DNA of 64,000 nucleotides from Caldicoprobacter oshimai DSM 21659 (lineage in GTDB: Bacteria > Bacillota > Clostridia > Caldicoprobacterales > Caldicoprobacteraceae), in assembly GCA_000526435.1 (NCBI GenBank), contig JAGB01000001.1, positions 1 to 64,000 on the forward strand, in the 5' to 3' direction. Position numbers and translations under genes: made by a program. Of the stretch, positions 55,105 through 63,735 are shown one piece after another. Below the pieces are notes generated by a model. The model saw only the letters and a list, made by a program, of their open reading frames with translations. It was not told where the DNA came from and made no database searches. Positions within the stretch are counted from its first letter, which is position 1. Each line of letters opens with the position of its first letter.

Positions 55105-55563
55105 ATGTCCAACGACGATATGAACAGGATCAAAGAAATTCTTAAAGAAAAAGGATATAAATTGACTCCGCAACGCAGGGCTACCCTTGAGGTGATCATG
55201 AATAACAAGGGCAAGCACATGAGCACAGAGGAGATTTACTTTCATGTGAAGAAGATATGCCCTGAAATCGGTTTGGCTACCGTATACCGTACCATGCTCT
55301 TGTTCGAGGAGTTGGGAATACTCTATAAGCACAACTTTGATGACGGCAAGAATCGCTATGAGCTGAGTACCATGAACGACGATCACCACCATCATCACCT
55401 TGTGTGTTTAAGCTGTGGTCAGGTGATAGAGGTGGAAGAAGACCTGCTGGATTCCCTGGAGGAAAAAATCGAGGAAAAGCATAGATTTAAGATTGTCAAT
55501 CACAACGTGAAATTTTTTGGTTACTGTTCAAAATGCAGGCATAATGATGAAGGCTCCGTTTAA
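55105..55563 (+). CDS. Fur-family metalloregulator
   Basis: 152 residues. Winged helix: KLTPQRRATLEVIMNN and GLATVYRTMLLFEELGIL. Metal sites: DDHHHHHLVCLSCGQVIE (histidine run plus Cys pair) and the C-terminal CSKC. Fur, PerR and Zur cannot be told apart with certainty by reading. It starts 26 bp after codY and could share its transcript. Its stop lies within a terminator stem. Confidence 0.9.
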   Translation: MSNDDMNRIKEILKEKGYKLTPQRRATLEVIMNNKGKHMSTEEIYFHVKKICPEIGLATVYRTMLLFEELGILYKHNFDDGKNRYELSTMNDDHHHHHLVCLSCGQVIEVEEDLLDSLEEKIEEKHRFKIVNHNVKFFGYCSKCRHNDEGSV

Positions 55564-55585
55564 ATGGAGCCTTTGCTATTTTTGG
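55550..55585 (+). terminator. Terminator of codY-fur
   Basis: AAGGCTCC and GGAGCCTT pair around an 8-nt loop that holds the stop codon, followed by TGCTATTTTT. Confidence 0.75.
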
Positions 55586-55723
55586 GTTATAGCTGGAGTC
55601 CAGCCAGATGTTGTAAAGGTGATTTTCCAGTTTAAGGGTTTGAATAAGCCGTTTAGTTAATACACATACTAAAAATACGCTTCTACGCAGCACTATTTGA
55701 CAATAGCTAGAAAGGATGATACG

Positions 55724-58150
55724 GTGAAAGGGATTATTATGGCTGGAGGCTCTGGCTCTCGCCTGCGACCTCTCACCTGTGATTTGCCCAAACCGATGGT
55801 GCCTGTGATGGTCAAGCCTGTTATGACATACAGCATAGAACTTCTGAAAAAATATGGCATTAAGGACATAGGCATAACCCTCCAGTATCTTCCACAGGTA
55901 ATAGAGGATTATTTTGAAGACGGCTCGAAGTTTGGGGTCAAGCTCCATTATTTTGTGGAAGAGACTCCGCTGGGGACAGCGGGTAGCGTGAAAAATGCCG
56001 AAAAATTTTTGGATGAAACCTTTGTCGTTATCAGCGGAGATGCTCTGACAGATATTAACATAAGCAAGGCAATAAACTTCCATAAGGAGAAAAAAGCTAT
56101 AGCCACTCTTGTCCTCAAGAGGGTGCAAATGCCTTTGGAATACGGTGTGGTGATCACCGACGAGAGCGGTGCAGTAACCCGCTTTCTAGAGAAACCCAAC
56201 TGGAGTGAGGTCTTCAGCGATACAGTAAATACTGGTATATACATTTTGGAGCCTGAGGTCCTTACTTACTTCAAAGCGGGACAAAAGTTTGACTTCAGCC
56301 AGGACCTGTTCCCATTGCTCCTTGAAAAAGGCAAGCCCGTGTACGGATATATAACCGACGAGTATTGGTGCGATATAGGAAATCTTCAAACCTATCTTCA
56401 GGCCCATTACGATATGCTGTCTGGCAAGGTTAGATTCCCTATGCCCGGCCAAAAGATAGGTGAGAATATATGGGTGGGTGAAAATGTTGATATAGATCCT
56501 GGGGCCAGGCTGGAAGGGCCCTGCTATATCGGAGATCACACACGTATCAGAGAAGGGGCTTACATTGGGCCGTTTACTGTGGTTGGGCGCTACAACGACA
56601 TCGGACCTCACACCAGCATAAAGAGGAGCGTGCTGTGGGATTACAATACCTTAAGCAGGTGCGTTGAGATACGCGGAGCTGCTGTGTGCAACAAGGTGGA
56701 CATAAGGGAAAGGGTGTCAATATACGAAGGCGCAGTAGTTGGCAATGGTTGTACCTTAAAGCCCAGGGTCAGCGTCAAGCCCGATGTGAAAATATGGCCA
56801 GAGAAAGTAATCGAGCACGGAACCACGGTACAGTCCAATGTGATATGGGGTACGCGATTCAGCAAGACCTTGTTTGGTAAAAACGGTATAACGGGAAAGC
56901 TCAACGTAGATTTGGATCCGCGCTTTGCTGTACGCCTGGGCGCGGCTTTGGGGGCCGAGCTTAAACCCAACAAGCGAGTTGCAGTAAGCTGCGATGATAA
57001 TACCGGTAGCGCCATGTTAAAATACGGCATGATATCGGGACTGTTGTCCTCGGGAGTAGAGGTGCTGGATTTAGGGATACTCACAACCCCTATCCTGCGG
57101 TATATGGTACCATATTTCGGCTTGGACGGAGGGATACACGTCTTTGAGGACAAGAAGGTGGACGGCAATGTGGGCATCCATTTCGTCGATAAGAACGGGG
57201 GTAATTTTTCGCCAGCTTTTGAGCGCCAGATTGAGAACGCATTTGTAAGGGAAGACTTCCAGAGGGTTGCGGCAGATAAGATACCCAAGGTGCAGCACTT
57301 TTTCAATATTCCCTTATTTTACGCCAAGACCCTCGAAAAATTGGTGAATGCGGATGTCATAAGAAATTACGGCTTCAAGGTGCTGCTTTCCACCCCCAGC
57401 AAGTTGGTTGCCTCAATTGCCGAGACCATATTCAGCGATGTGGGTTGTGAAGCCCACATAGTCGAGGATGATATACCTCTTGAACTTGAAAGAGCAGAGC
57501 GTGAGCAGTATAGCCTGGCATGCCATGTGGACAGCAACGGGGAAGAGCTGGAACTGTATGATGAGAGGGGCAAGCGGATTTCCAAAGAAATGTCTGAGGC
57601 TGTAAGGAGCTTTTTGTGTTTGAATACCACCGATAAAAAAGAGGTGGTAGTGCCTTACACAGCTCCCACTGCTATTGAAACAATGGCACAGTCCTTCAAA
57701 GGAAAAGTCATACGCACCAAGACCAGCCGTTATGCCCTAATGAATGAGGTGATAAAGCGGGAAGGGAATGGCAGCGAAATATTTTTGCTATACTCCGATG
57801 CTTTGGCCATGCTGCTCAAACTTTTGGAGGCTTTGGCTAAGGAGCGCAAGACTCTGTCAGAGCTTATCAGTGCCATACCGAGATTTTACATGACAGAAAA
57901 GGTCATAGAATGTCCCTGGGAGGATAAGGGCAAGGTGATGCGCTGGCTTATACAGGAGGAAACCAGAGGAAACAATGTGGTCGAACTCTTTGAAGGCGTA
58001 AAGGTGTATCACAAGAACGGCTGGGCTCTGGTGCTACCAGATTCAGAGGAAGCAGTGTGTAGGATTTACAGCGAAGGGGTGTCGGAAGAATACGCCGAAG
58101 AATTGACAAAGTTTTATGAGGACAAGATCAACTGGGCGAAAAAGCAGTGA
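55724..58150 (+). CDS. Sugar-phosphate nucleotidyltransferase fused to a degenerate phosphomannomutase-like domain
   Basis: 808 residues, GTG start at 55724 after AGAAAGGATG. N-terminal nucleotidyltransferase: GIIMAGGSGSRLRPLTCDLPK (GTP/mannose-1-phosphate type) and LPLGTAGS-like ETPLGTAGSVKN. Residues about 250-365 are hexapeptide repeats of a left-handed beta helix. From about 395 on, phosphohexomutase domains follow (TRFSKTLFGKNGITGKLN, PNKRVAVSCDDNTGS). Where a true mutase has the phospho-Ser loop TASHNP, I read GIHVFEDKKVDGNVG, without Ser. So GDP-mannose or other NDP-sugar synthesis is likely, but mutase activity is doubtful. Found as a single gene in many Clostridia. Confidence 0.85.
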   Translation: MKGIIMAGGSGSRLRPLTCDLPKPMVPVMVKPVMTYSIELLKKYGIKDIGITLQYLPQVIEDYFEDGSKFGVKLHYFVEETPLGTAGSVKNAEKFLDETFVVISGDALTDINISKAINFHKEKKAIATLVLKRVQMPLEYGVVITDESGAVTRFLEKPNWSEVFSDTVNTGIYILEPEVLTYFKAGQKFDFSQDLFPLLLEKGKPVYGYITDEYWCDIGNLQTYLQAHYDMLSGKVRFPMPGQKIGENIWVGENVDIDPGARLEGPCYIGDHTRIREGAYIGPFTVVGRYNDIGPHTSIKRSVLWDYNTLSRCVEIRGAAVCNKVDIRERVSIYEGAVVGNGCTLKPRVSVKPDVKIWPEKVIEHGTTVQSNVIWGTRFSKTLFGKNGITGKLNVDLDPRFAVRLGAALGAELKPNKRVAVSCDDNTGSAMLKYGMISGLLSSGVEVLDLGILTTPILRYMVPYFGLDGGIHVFEDKKVDGNVGIHFVDKNGGNFSPAFERQIENAFVREDFQRVAADKIPKVQHFFNIPLFYAKTLEKLVNADVIRNYGFKVLLSTPSKLVASIAETIFSDVGCEAHIVEDDIPLELERAEREQYSLACHVDSNGEELELYDERGKRISKEMSEAVRSFLCLNTTDKKEVVVPYTAPTAIETMAQSFKGKVIRTKTSRYALMNEVIKREGNGSEIFLLYSDALAMLLKLLEALAKERKTLSELISAIPRFYMTEKVIECPWEDKGKVMRWLIQEETRGNNVVELFEGVKVYHKNGWALVLPDSEEAVCRIYSEGVSEEYAEELTKFYEDKINWAKKQ

Positions 58151-58170
58151 TGGACAACTTGGGTTCAATA

Positions 58171-58215
58171 AAGAGGAAGCTGACTCATCCCGGGAGTTGG
58201 CTTCCTCTTTTTTGA
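58171..58215 (+). terminator. Intrinsic terminator
   Basis: AAGAGGAAGC and GCTTCCTCTT pair, with ACTC/GGAGT inside, followed by TTTTT. Confidence 0.9.
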
Positions 58216-58216
58216 G

Positions 58217-58245
58217 TTGCACAGCCAGTGTAAATACTGTATAAT
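58217..58245 (+). promoter_or_regulatory. Promoter of rnjA
   Basis: TTGCAC (58217-58222), 17-bp spacer, TATAAT (58240-58245), right after the terminator. Confidence 0.8.
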
Positions 58246-58307
58246 TGAAATTATGATAGCAATGTTCGGTAAAAAATATAAGATTTGAAGGAGGATAATG
58301 GGTATTT

Positions 58308-59969
58308 GTGGCGTCAAAGAATGTACTGAAGATTATACCACTGGGTGGAGTAAATGAGATCGGCAAGAATATGACAGTTTTTGAGTACGGTAATGATATC
58401 ATCGTGGTGGACTGCGGGGTCAGTTTCCCTGAAGACGATATGCTGGGCGTTGACCTTGTCATACCCGATATATCTTATCTATTGAAAAATAGGGAGAAAG
58501 TAAGAGGATTTATTCTGACGCATGGGCATGAGGACCACATTGGTGCATTGCCGTATGTTCTTAGAGAGATGAACGTCCCAGTTTACGGTACCCGTTTAAC
58601 TCTTGGGCTGGTTGATATTAAGCTAAAGGAGCACGGCATCAATAAGGCTATTTTTAATACAGTAAAGGCAAATGATGTGTTAAAACTGGGCGCATTCACT
58701 GTGGAGTTTATTAAGACCAGCCATAGCATAGCTGATTCGGTGGCTTTAGCTATACATACACCTGTAGGAGTAGTTGTACATACCAGCGACTTTAAGATAG
58801 ACTATACCCCGATAGACGGTCAAGTCATAGATTTAGCAAAATTTGCCTTATTGGGCAAAAAAGGTGTACTTGCTCTCCTGGCTGACAGCACCAATGTAGA
58901 AAGGCCAGGCTATACCATGTCCGAAAAGACGGTGGGGCAGACCTTTGAGTCCATTTTTGCCGACGCGCCGGGCAGGATCATAGTGGCTACTTTTGCGTCC
59001 AACATACACAGGATTCAGCAGATCGTCAATGCGGCCATCAAGTACGGGCGAAAGGTGTGTATATCCGGCCGTAGCATGGCCAACGTGGTAGCAGTTGCTA
59101 TGGAGCTGGGTTACCTCAATATACCTAAAAAGACGCTTATAGAAGTGGATAAGGTCGATAGCTATCCGAACGATAAGGTCGTGATAATTACCACCGGTAC
59201 CCAAGGAGAACCCATGTCTGCGTTGACGCGTATGGCTGCTGCCGAGCATAAAAAGCTGGAAATCATACCTGGGGACCTGGTCATAATATCGGCAACGCCC
59301 ATACCCGGAAATGAAAAGCTGGTGTATAAGGTGATAAACCAGCTGTTTCAGAGGGGAGCCAACGTTATATATGAGTCTCTAGCAGATGTTCACGTTTCGG
59401 GCCATGCTTGTCAAGAGGAGCTTAAGCTGATACATACACTGGTGAAGCCCAAGTTCTTTGTGCCGGTGCACGGTGAATTCCGACACCTGAAGCAGCATGC
59501 CCTGCTGGCAGAATCCCTGGGCATGCCAAAAGAAAACATATTCCTGGTGGATATCGGTACAGTGCTTGAGTTTACACACAATTCCTGCAGGGTGGCTGGA
59601 ACAGTTACTGCGGGACGGATATTGGTGGATGGACTGGGCGTTGGAGATGTAGGCAATATCGTTTTGCGCGACAGAAAACACCTCTCACAGGATGGCCTTA
59701 TCGTTGTGGTGGTCACCATTTCAAGGGAGACAGGCGGCGTCATTGCTGGGCCTGACATCATATCCAGAGGTTTTGTCTACGTGAGGGAATCTGAAGGGCT
59801 CATAGAGCAGGCACGGCAGGTGGTGAAAGAGACGCTGGACAAATGCGAGCAGCAGAACATCACCGATTGGGCTACTTTGAAAACCAATATCAGGGATGAG
59901 CTGAGAAATTTCCTTTATGAGAAGACCAAGAGAAATCCGATGATATTGCCTATCATCATGGAGATATGA
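58308..59969 (+). CDS. rnjA: Ribonuclease J
   Basis: 553 residues. Metallo-beta-lactamase fold with the zinc motif THGHEDHIGALPYVL, ADSTNVERPGYT, and beta-CASP region (IVATFASNIHRIQ, SGRSMANVV, HVSGHACQEELK). GTG start behind GGAGG. It is both endo- and 5'-exonuclease and a core of mRNA decay in Firmicutes. The single copy here cannot be assigned J1 or J2 with certainty. Confidence 0.95.
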   Translation: MASKNVLKIIPLGGVNEIGKNMTVFEYGNDIIVVDCGVSFPEDDMLGVDLVIPDISYLLKNREKVRGFILTHGHEDHIGALPYVLREMNVPVYGTRLTLGLVDIKLKEHGINKAIFNTVKANDVLKLGAFTVEFIKTSHSIADSVALAIHTPVGVVVHTSDFKIDYTPIDGQVIDLAKFALLGKKGVLALLADSTNVERPGYTMSEKTVGQTFESIFADAPGRIIVATFASNIHRIQQIVNAAIKYGRKVCISGRSMANVVAVAMELGYLNIPKKTLIEVDKVDSYPNDKVVIITTGTQGEPMSALTRMAAAEHKKLEIIPGDLVIISATPIPGNEKLVYKVINQLFQRGANVIYESLADVHVSGHACQEELKLIHTLVKPKFFVPVHGEFRHLKQHALLAESLGMPKENIFLVDIGTVLEFTHNSCRVAGTVTAGRILVDGLGVGDVGNIVLRDRKHLSQDGLIVVVVTISRETGGVIAGPDIISRGFVYVRESEGLIEQARQVVKETLDKCEQQNITDWATLKTNIRDELRNFLYEKTKRNPMILPIIMEI

Positions 59970-60007
59970 ATGCTTTATATAATCCATGAGGATGGGAGGT
60001 TGCGGGT

Positions 60008-60382
60008 ATGAACGTATACGATAAGGCTCATGAATTGGCCAGGGCGCTTTCGGCAAGCAAGGAGTACAGGGATTACAAGGCGGCAAAGGAAAAGATCTAT
60101 CAGGATGAAGCCAACAAAAGGATGCTGAAGGACTTCAAAAAGCGGCAGTTTCAGCTGCAGGCCGCATTTCTGAGCGGCAAACAGCCTAATGAGGAGGAAC
60201 TGGACAAGTTCAGAAAACTTTCGGAGCTTATACAGCACTCACCCGCTATAAGCAATTTTTTGCAGGCGGAATATCGTTTGAATACTCTTATATCGGATAT
60301 ATACAAGATATTGAGCGAAGCTGTGGATATGGACCTGGATTTTATGCAGGAAGATGAGAAAGAAGGGGATAAAGAGAAGTGA
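60008..60382 (+). CDS. YlbF/YmcA family protein (DUF964)
   Basis: 124 residues, all helical: VYDKAHELARALSASKEYRDY, ANKRMLKDFKKRQFQLQ and the C-terminal AISNFLQAEYRLNTLISDIY. Bacillus relatives form the Y-complex (RicAFT) that works with RNase Y on mRNA maturation and sporulation control. Placement beside RNase J fits an RNA-decay role (inference). Its stop overlaps the start of the next gene. Confidence 0.88.
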   Translation: MNVYDKAHELARALSASKEYRDYKAAKEKIYQDEANKRMLKDFKKRQFQLQAAFLSGKQPNEEELDKFRKLSELIQHSPAISNFLQAEYRLNTLISDIYKILSEAVDMDLDFMQEDEKEGDKEK

Positions 60383-60861
60383 AGGGGTTTAAAATTTCTA
60401 CCCGTTTTATTGCACGGGCGGCCGTCATTGCCGCCGTATACACGGTATTGACCATGGCCCTTCAATCGATATCTTTCGGTCCCATTCAATTCAGGATAGC
60501 CGAGGCGTTGACGGTACTTCCATTTGCAGATGCGGCTGCCATCCCGGGGGTTGCGCTGGGGTGCCTGTTTGCTAATCTGGGCAGCCCATTGGGATTGGTG
60601 GATATCCTGGGTGGTAGCTCTATTACGTTGATATCGGCATACCTTACGTATAAGGCGCCCAACCGTTATGTGGCTTTGCTGCCCCCTATAGTTTTGAATG
60701 CCATTGGTGTACCCATTTATCTGGCACCAGCTGTTGGACAGCCTTACTGGTTGGTTGCCGTGCAGGTGGGAATGGGGCAGCTTGTCGTGATCGCTGTACT
60801 AGGCCTTCCCATATTGTCACTCTACGAAAGGATAATAAGTAGATTTCCTATCAAAGATTAA
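60379..60861 (+). CDS. queT: QueT-type transporter, probable queuosine-precursor uptake
   Basis: 160 residues with five or so hydrophobic helices, overlapping the stop of the previous gene (GTGA). RFIARAAVIAAVYTVLTMAL and QFRIAEALTVLPFADAAAIP with GVALGCLFANLGSPLG match the QueT family of ECF substrate-binding subunits, commonly under preQ1 control; no preQ1 riboswitch is possible here because the gene overlaps its neighbour. Confidence 0.88.
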   Translation: MKGFKISTRFIARAAVIAAVYTVLTMALQSISFGPIQFRIAEALTVLPFADAAAIPGVALGCLFANLGSPLGLVDILGGSSITLISAYLTYKAPNRYVALLPPIVLNAIGVPIYLAPAVGQPYWLVAVQVGMGQLVVIAVLGLPILSLYERIISRFPIKD

Positions 60862-60886
60862 CACAATTTTAATATTTTATTAACCT

Positions 60887-60946
60887 CCTCCACCTTGTCA
60901 AAAGATATATAAACCTATATAATTAAGATGACAATACAGGTGGAGG
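60887..60946. repeat. Inverted repeat enclosing the mltG promoter
   Basis: CCTCCACCT (60887-60895) plus TTGTCA overlap the -35 region, and their complement TGACAA (60929-60934) plus AGGTGGAGG (60938-60946) overlaps the ribosome binding site. Three extra bases lie in the right arm. Confidence 0.75.
60895..60923 (+). promoter_or_regulatory. Promoter of mltG
   Basis: TTGTCA (60895-60900), 17-bp spacer, TATAAT (60918-60923); start near 60930, about 24 bp before the gene. Confidence 0.82.
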
Positions 60947-60953
60947 TTGGAAA

Positions 60954-62156
60954 ATGTCTCAAATTACGGTTGCTGGGAAACAGAAGAATAAAAAGGAAAT
61001 ACATCCTTTTGTAAAATATTTACTAAGAAGGCTGTTAATATATTTCATCAGCCTGGGAATAGTGCTGGGTACTGTTTTGTGGGCAGTACGTCAAGTTCAG
61101 ATATTGTTGTTTGAACCGGTGGATGCCAACGATAAAACCGCTATAACAGTAGAGATACCGATGGGGACTTCTGTCCGGGGTATTGCTGAAATACTCTATG
61201 AGAAAGGCCTGATTCGCAATGCTGGAGTTTTTAGATTTTTTGTTGAGCTTACTGATAAAGCCTCAAAGCTCAAAGCAGGACGGTACATGCTTTCCAGGAG
61301 CATGACCCCGCAGCAAATTTTGGATGAGTTGATAACCGGCGAGGCGGCGGTGGATACAGTCAGGATTACCATTCCTGAAGGTTTCAGCATACGCGATATA
61401 GCAAATTATCTGCAGAATTTTGAAAAGGATGGCCAAAAGGTATTTAAATTTACAGCTGAGCAGTTCATTGATGCCGCTAAGCAGTTTGATAAGTTTGCAG
61501 AAGACTATACCTTCTTGTATGAGATACCCGAAGCCAGAAGAAGCGGGGAATATCCTCTGGAGGGTTACTTGTTTCCCGACACCTATATAGTCTATGTTGA
61601 CTCTACCCCCGACGATATCATAAGAAAAATGCTGTCGACCTTTGAAAGGAAAGTGTATTTTGCGGAATTTCAGAACGTCCCTCTTCTTACAAAGATAGAG
61701 GAATTGGGGATGACTCTGGATCAGGTCATCACTCTGGCTTCTATAGTACAGGAAGAGGCTGCCGTGAAGGATGAGTTTTATAAAATCTCTGCGGTGTTCC
61801 ATAACAGGTTGAACATCGACATGCCTCTTCAGTCCTGCGCGACAGTGCAGTATGCTCTGGGGAGTTCTGAAAGGAAACCTTTTCTGACCAATGAGGAGAT
61901 ATCAATAGACTCGCCATATAATACGTACAAGCACAAGGGGTTGCCTGTGGGGCCAATCGCCTCGCCAGGGCAGCTGGCTGTAGAAGCGGTGCTTTATCCA
62001 GAGAAAGAGTTTATGAATCCCGAAAAGCCTGTACTTTTCTTTGTGTACGCCGGAGATAACCGGCATGAGTTTAATTACACCGCGGAGGAGCATGCTAAAG
62101 CTAAACAGAAGTACGAAAGGCTGTGGAAGGAAAGCCAGAATCAAAATCAGGAATAG
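60954..62156 (+). CDS. mltG: Endolytic murein transglycosylase MltG
   Basis: 400 residues. One transmembrane helix (LLIYFISLGIVLGTVLWAV), a LysM-like segment (GTSVRGIAEILYEKGLI), and the YceG catalytic domain: LEGYLFPDTY, LASIVQEEA with the catalytic Glu, VFHNRLNIDMPLQSCATVQY and SPYNTYKHKGLPVGPIASPG. It cuts nascent glycan strands at the membrane. ATG behind GGTGGAGG. Confidence 0.96.
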   Translation: MSQITVAGKQKNKKEIHPFVKYLLRRLLIYFISLGIVLGTVLWAVRQVQILLFEPVDANDKTAITVEIPMGTSVRGIAEILYEKGLIRNAGVFRFFVELTDKASKLKAGRYMLSRSMTPQQILDELITGEAAVDTVRITIPEGFSIRDIANYLQNFEKDGQKVFKFTAEQFIDAAKQFDKFAEDYTFLYEIPEARRSGEYPLEGYLFPDTYIVYVDSTPDDIIRKMLSTFERKVYFAEFQNVPLLTKIEELGMTLDQVITLASIVQEEAAVKDEFYKISAVFHNRLNIDMPLQSCATVQYALGSSERKPFLTNEEISIDSPYNTYKHKGLPVGPIASPGQLAVEAVLYPEKEFMNPEKPVLFFVYAGDNRHEFNYTAEEHAKAKQKYERLWKESQNQNQE

Positions 62157-62168
62157 CGCGAGCATCTG

Positions 62169-62192
62169 GAGCTCACTCTAATGAGTGGGCTC
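62169..62192 (+). terminator. Stem-loop after mltG
   Basis: GAGCTCACTC and GAGTGGGCTC pair (one wobble) around TAAT; the T tract is short. Confidence 0.6.
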
Positions 62193-62348
62193 TGTTAATT
62201 TGGGGTATTAATTTATGGAAAGTCCAATTCGTATGTGCTCTTGTTTGAGAAGCTGTGCATCAAGATGGGATTTTTGTTTTCTGTAGAGCAGGAGCCGATT
62301 GAGATTGTGCATAAGAATTTGTCATTTCACGAAAGGATGGGAGCCAAG

Positions 62349-63587
62349 ATGAAGATACCCGAGCTTTTGGCACCGGCTGGTGACCTGGAAAGGTTAAAGA
62401 TTGCGGTGGCGTATGGTGCCGATGCCGTGTATATAGGCGGTAAAAAGTTCAGCCTGAGAGCATTTGCTGACAATTTTGAATGGGATGAAATAAGGGAAGG
62501 CGTGGAATACGCCCATAGATATGGTCGCAGGGTATATGTCACATTGAACATATTTGCCCACAACGAAGATTTAAACGGAGTTGATGATTATATTCGCTTC
62601 CTTGCAGATGTTGGGGTGGATGCGGTTATAGTCTCGGATCCGGGGATCTTGTCCATAGTAAAGGACGTAGCGCCCGACATGGAGATACACCTGAGCACGC
62701 AGGCAAATGCTACCAACTGGCGGAGCGCCGTTTTCTGGCATAGGCAGGGGGTAAAAAGAATAATAATGGCAAGGGAGCTCAGTTTGGATGAAATAAAGGA
62801 GATAAGGGACAAAACTCCCGATACCCTTGAGCTGGAGGTATTCGTTCACGGTGCCATGTGCATCTCCTACTCCGGCAGGTGTCTGCTCAGCAACTACCTT
62901 GCCGGGAGGGATTCCAACAGGGGAGCGTGTGCCCACCCGTGCCGTTGGAAGTATTACCTTGTGGAGGAGAAAAGGCCGGGGGAGTATCTGCCGGTTATGG
63001 AAGATGAAAGAGGAACGTATATACTCAACTCTAAGGACCTGTGCATGCTGGGACATATCCGAGAACTGATAGATATAGGGGTTGATGGCTTTAAGATTGA
63101 GGGCAGGATGAAGAGCAGCTATTATGTCGCCGTTACTGTAAAGGCTTATCGCCAAGAACTGGATGAATACAAGAGAGACCCGGAAGGTTATCGCTTTGAT
63201 CCGCGGGCTCTTGAAGAGGTTAAAAAGGCCAGCCATCGTCCATTTACTACGGGGTTTTATTTTGGCAACCCCCAATCCGATGCGCAAGAGTATTCAAGCA
63301 GCCAGTACATCAGGGAATACGACTTTATAGGGCTGGTGCTGGATTATGATGAACAGAGGAGCATGGCCCTGGTTGAACAGCGTAACCCCTTCAAGAAGGG
63401 GGATAAGGCTGAAATACTCCGCCCCCACGGAGATTTGTTAAATTATACCATTGATCAAATATTCGATATTGACGGGCAGCTTATAGATAGCGCTCCGCAC
63501 CCTCAGCAAAAGGTGTATATCCCCATGCCGTATCGACTTGAGAGATATTCCATGTTGAGGAGAAAAAGGGAACATAAAGAGGCGTAA
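62349..63587 (+). CDS. U32 family peptidase
   Basis: 412 residues from the ATG at 62349 behind AGGATGGGAG; the frame upstream to 62235 has no site. N-terminal KIPELLAPAGDLERLKIAVAYG and GADAVYIGGKKFSLRAF are family hallmarks; the U32 signature EVFVHGAMCISYSGRCLLSN and RGACAHPCRWKY with its Cys residues follow, then IEGRMKSSYYVA. Relatives include collagenase-like proteases and the RNA hydroxylases RlhA/TrhP, so function may be RNA modification (known for family members). mltG-U32-sigK order is frequent in Clostridia. Confidence 0.92.
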   Translation: MKIPELLAPAGDLERLKIAVAYGADAVYIGGKKFSLRAFADNFEWDEIREGVEYAHRYGRRVYVTLNIFAHNEDLNGVDDYIRFLADVGVDAVIVSDPGILSIVKDVAPDMEIHLSTQANATNWRSAVFWHRQGVKRIIMARELSLDEIKEIRDKTPDTLELEVFVHGAMCISYSGRCLLSNYLAGRDSNRGACAHPCRWKYYLVEEKRPGEYLPVMEDERGTYILNSKDLCMLGHIRELIDIGVDGFKIEGRMKSSYYVAVTVKAYRQELDEYKRDPEGYRFDPRALEEVKKASHRPFTTGFYFGNPQSDAQEYSSSQYIREYDFIGLVLDYDEQRSMALVEQRNPFKKGDKAEILRPHGDLLNYTIDQIFDIDGQLIDSAPHPQQKVYIPMPYRLERYSMLRRKREHKEA

Positions 63588-63666
63588 AGTGCTGTCATCC
63601 TGTATAAATGCAGGCGAAACAATAAAAAATTGCTGGGTGGTAAAAAGAAACAAGCACATTCCCCGG

Positions 63667-63719
63667 TGCAGTTACATATTATATAAGGTGACCTGTTTTT
63701 TCTGGACGGTGTAACTGCA
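63667..63719 (+). repeat. Inverted repeat upstream of sigK
   Basis: TGCAGTTACA (63667-63676) and TGTAACTGCA (63710-63719) are perfect complements with 33 bp between, which holds a CATATTAT (63675-63682) resembling a sigma-E -10 element and a run of six T. The right arm ends two bases before the TGAGGGGG ribosome binding site. Confidence 0.65.
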
Positions 63720-63735
63720 TTTGAGGGGGTGTTAT

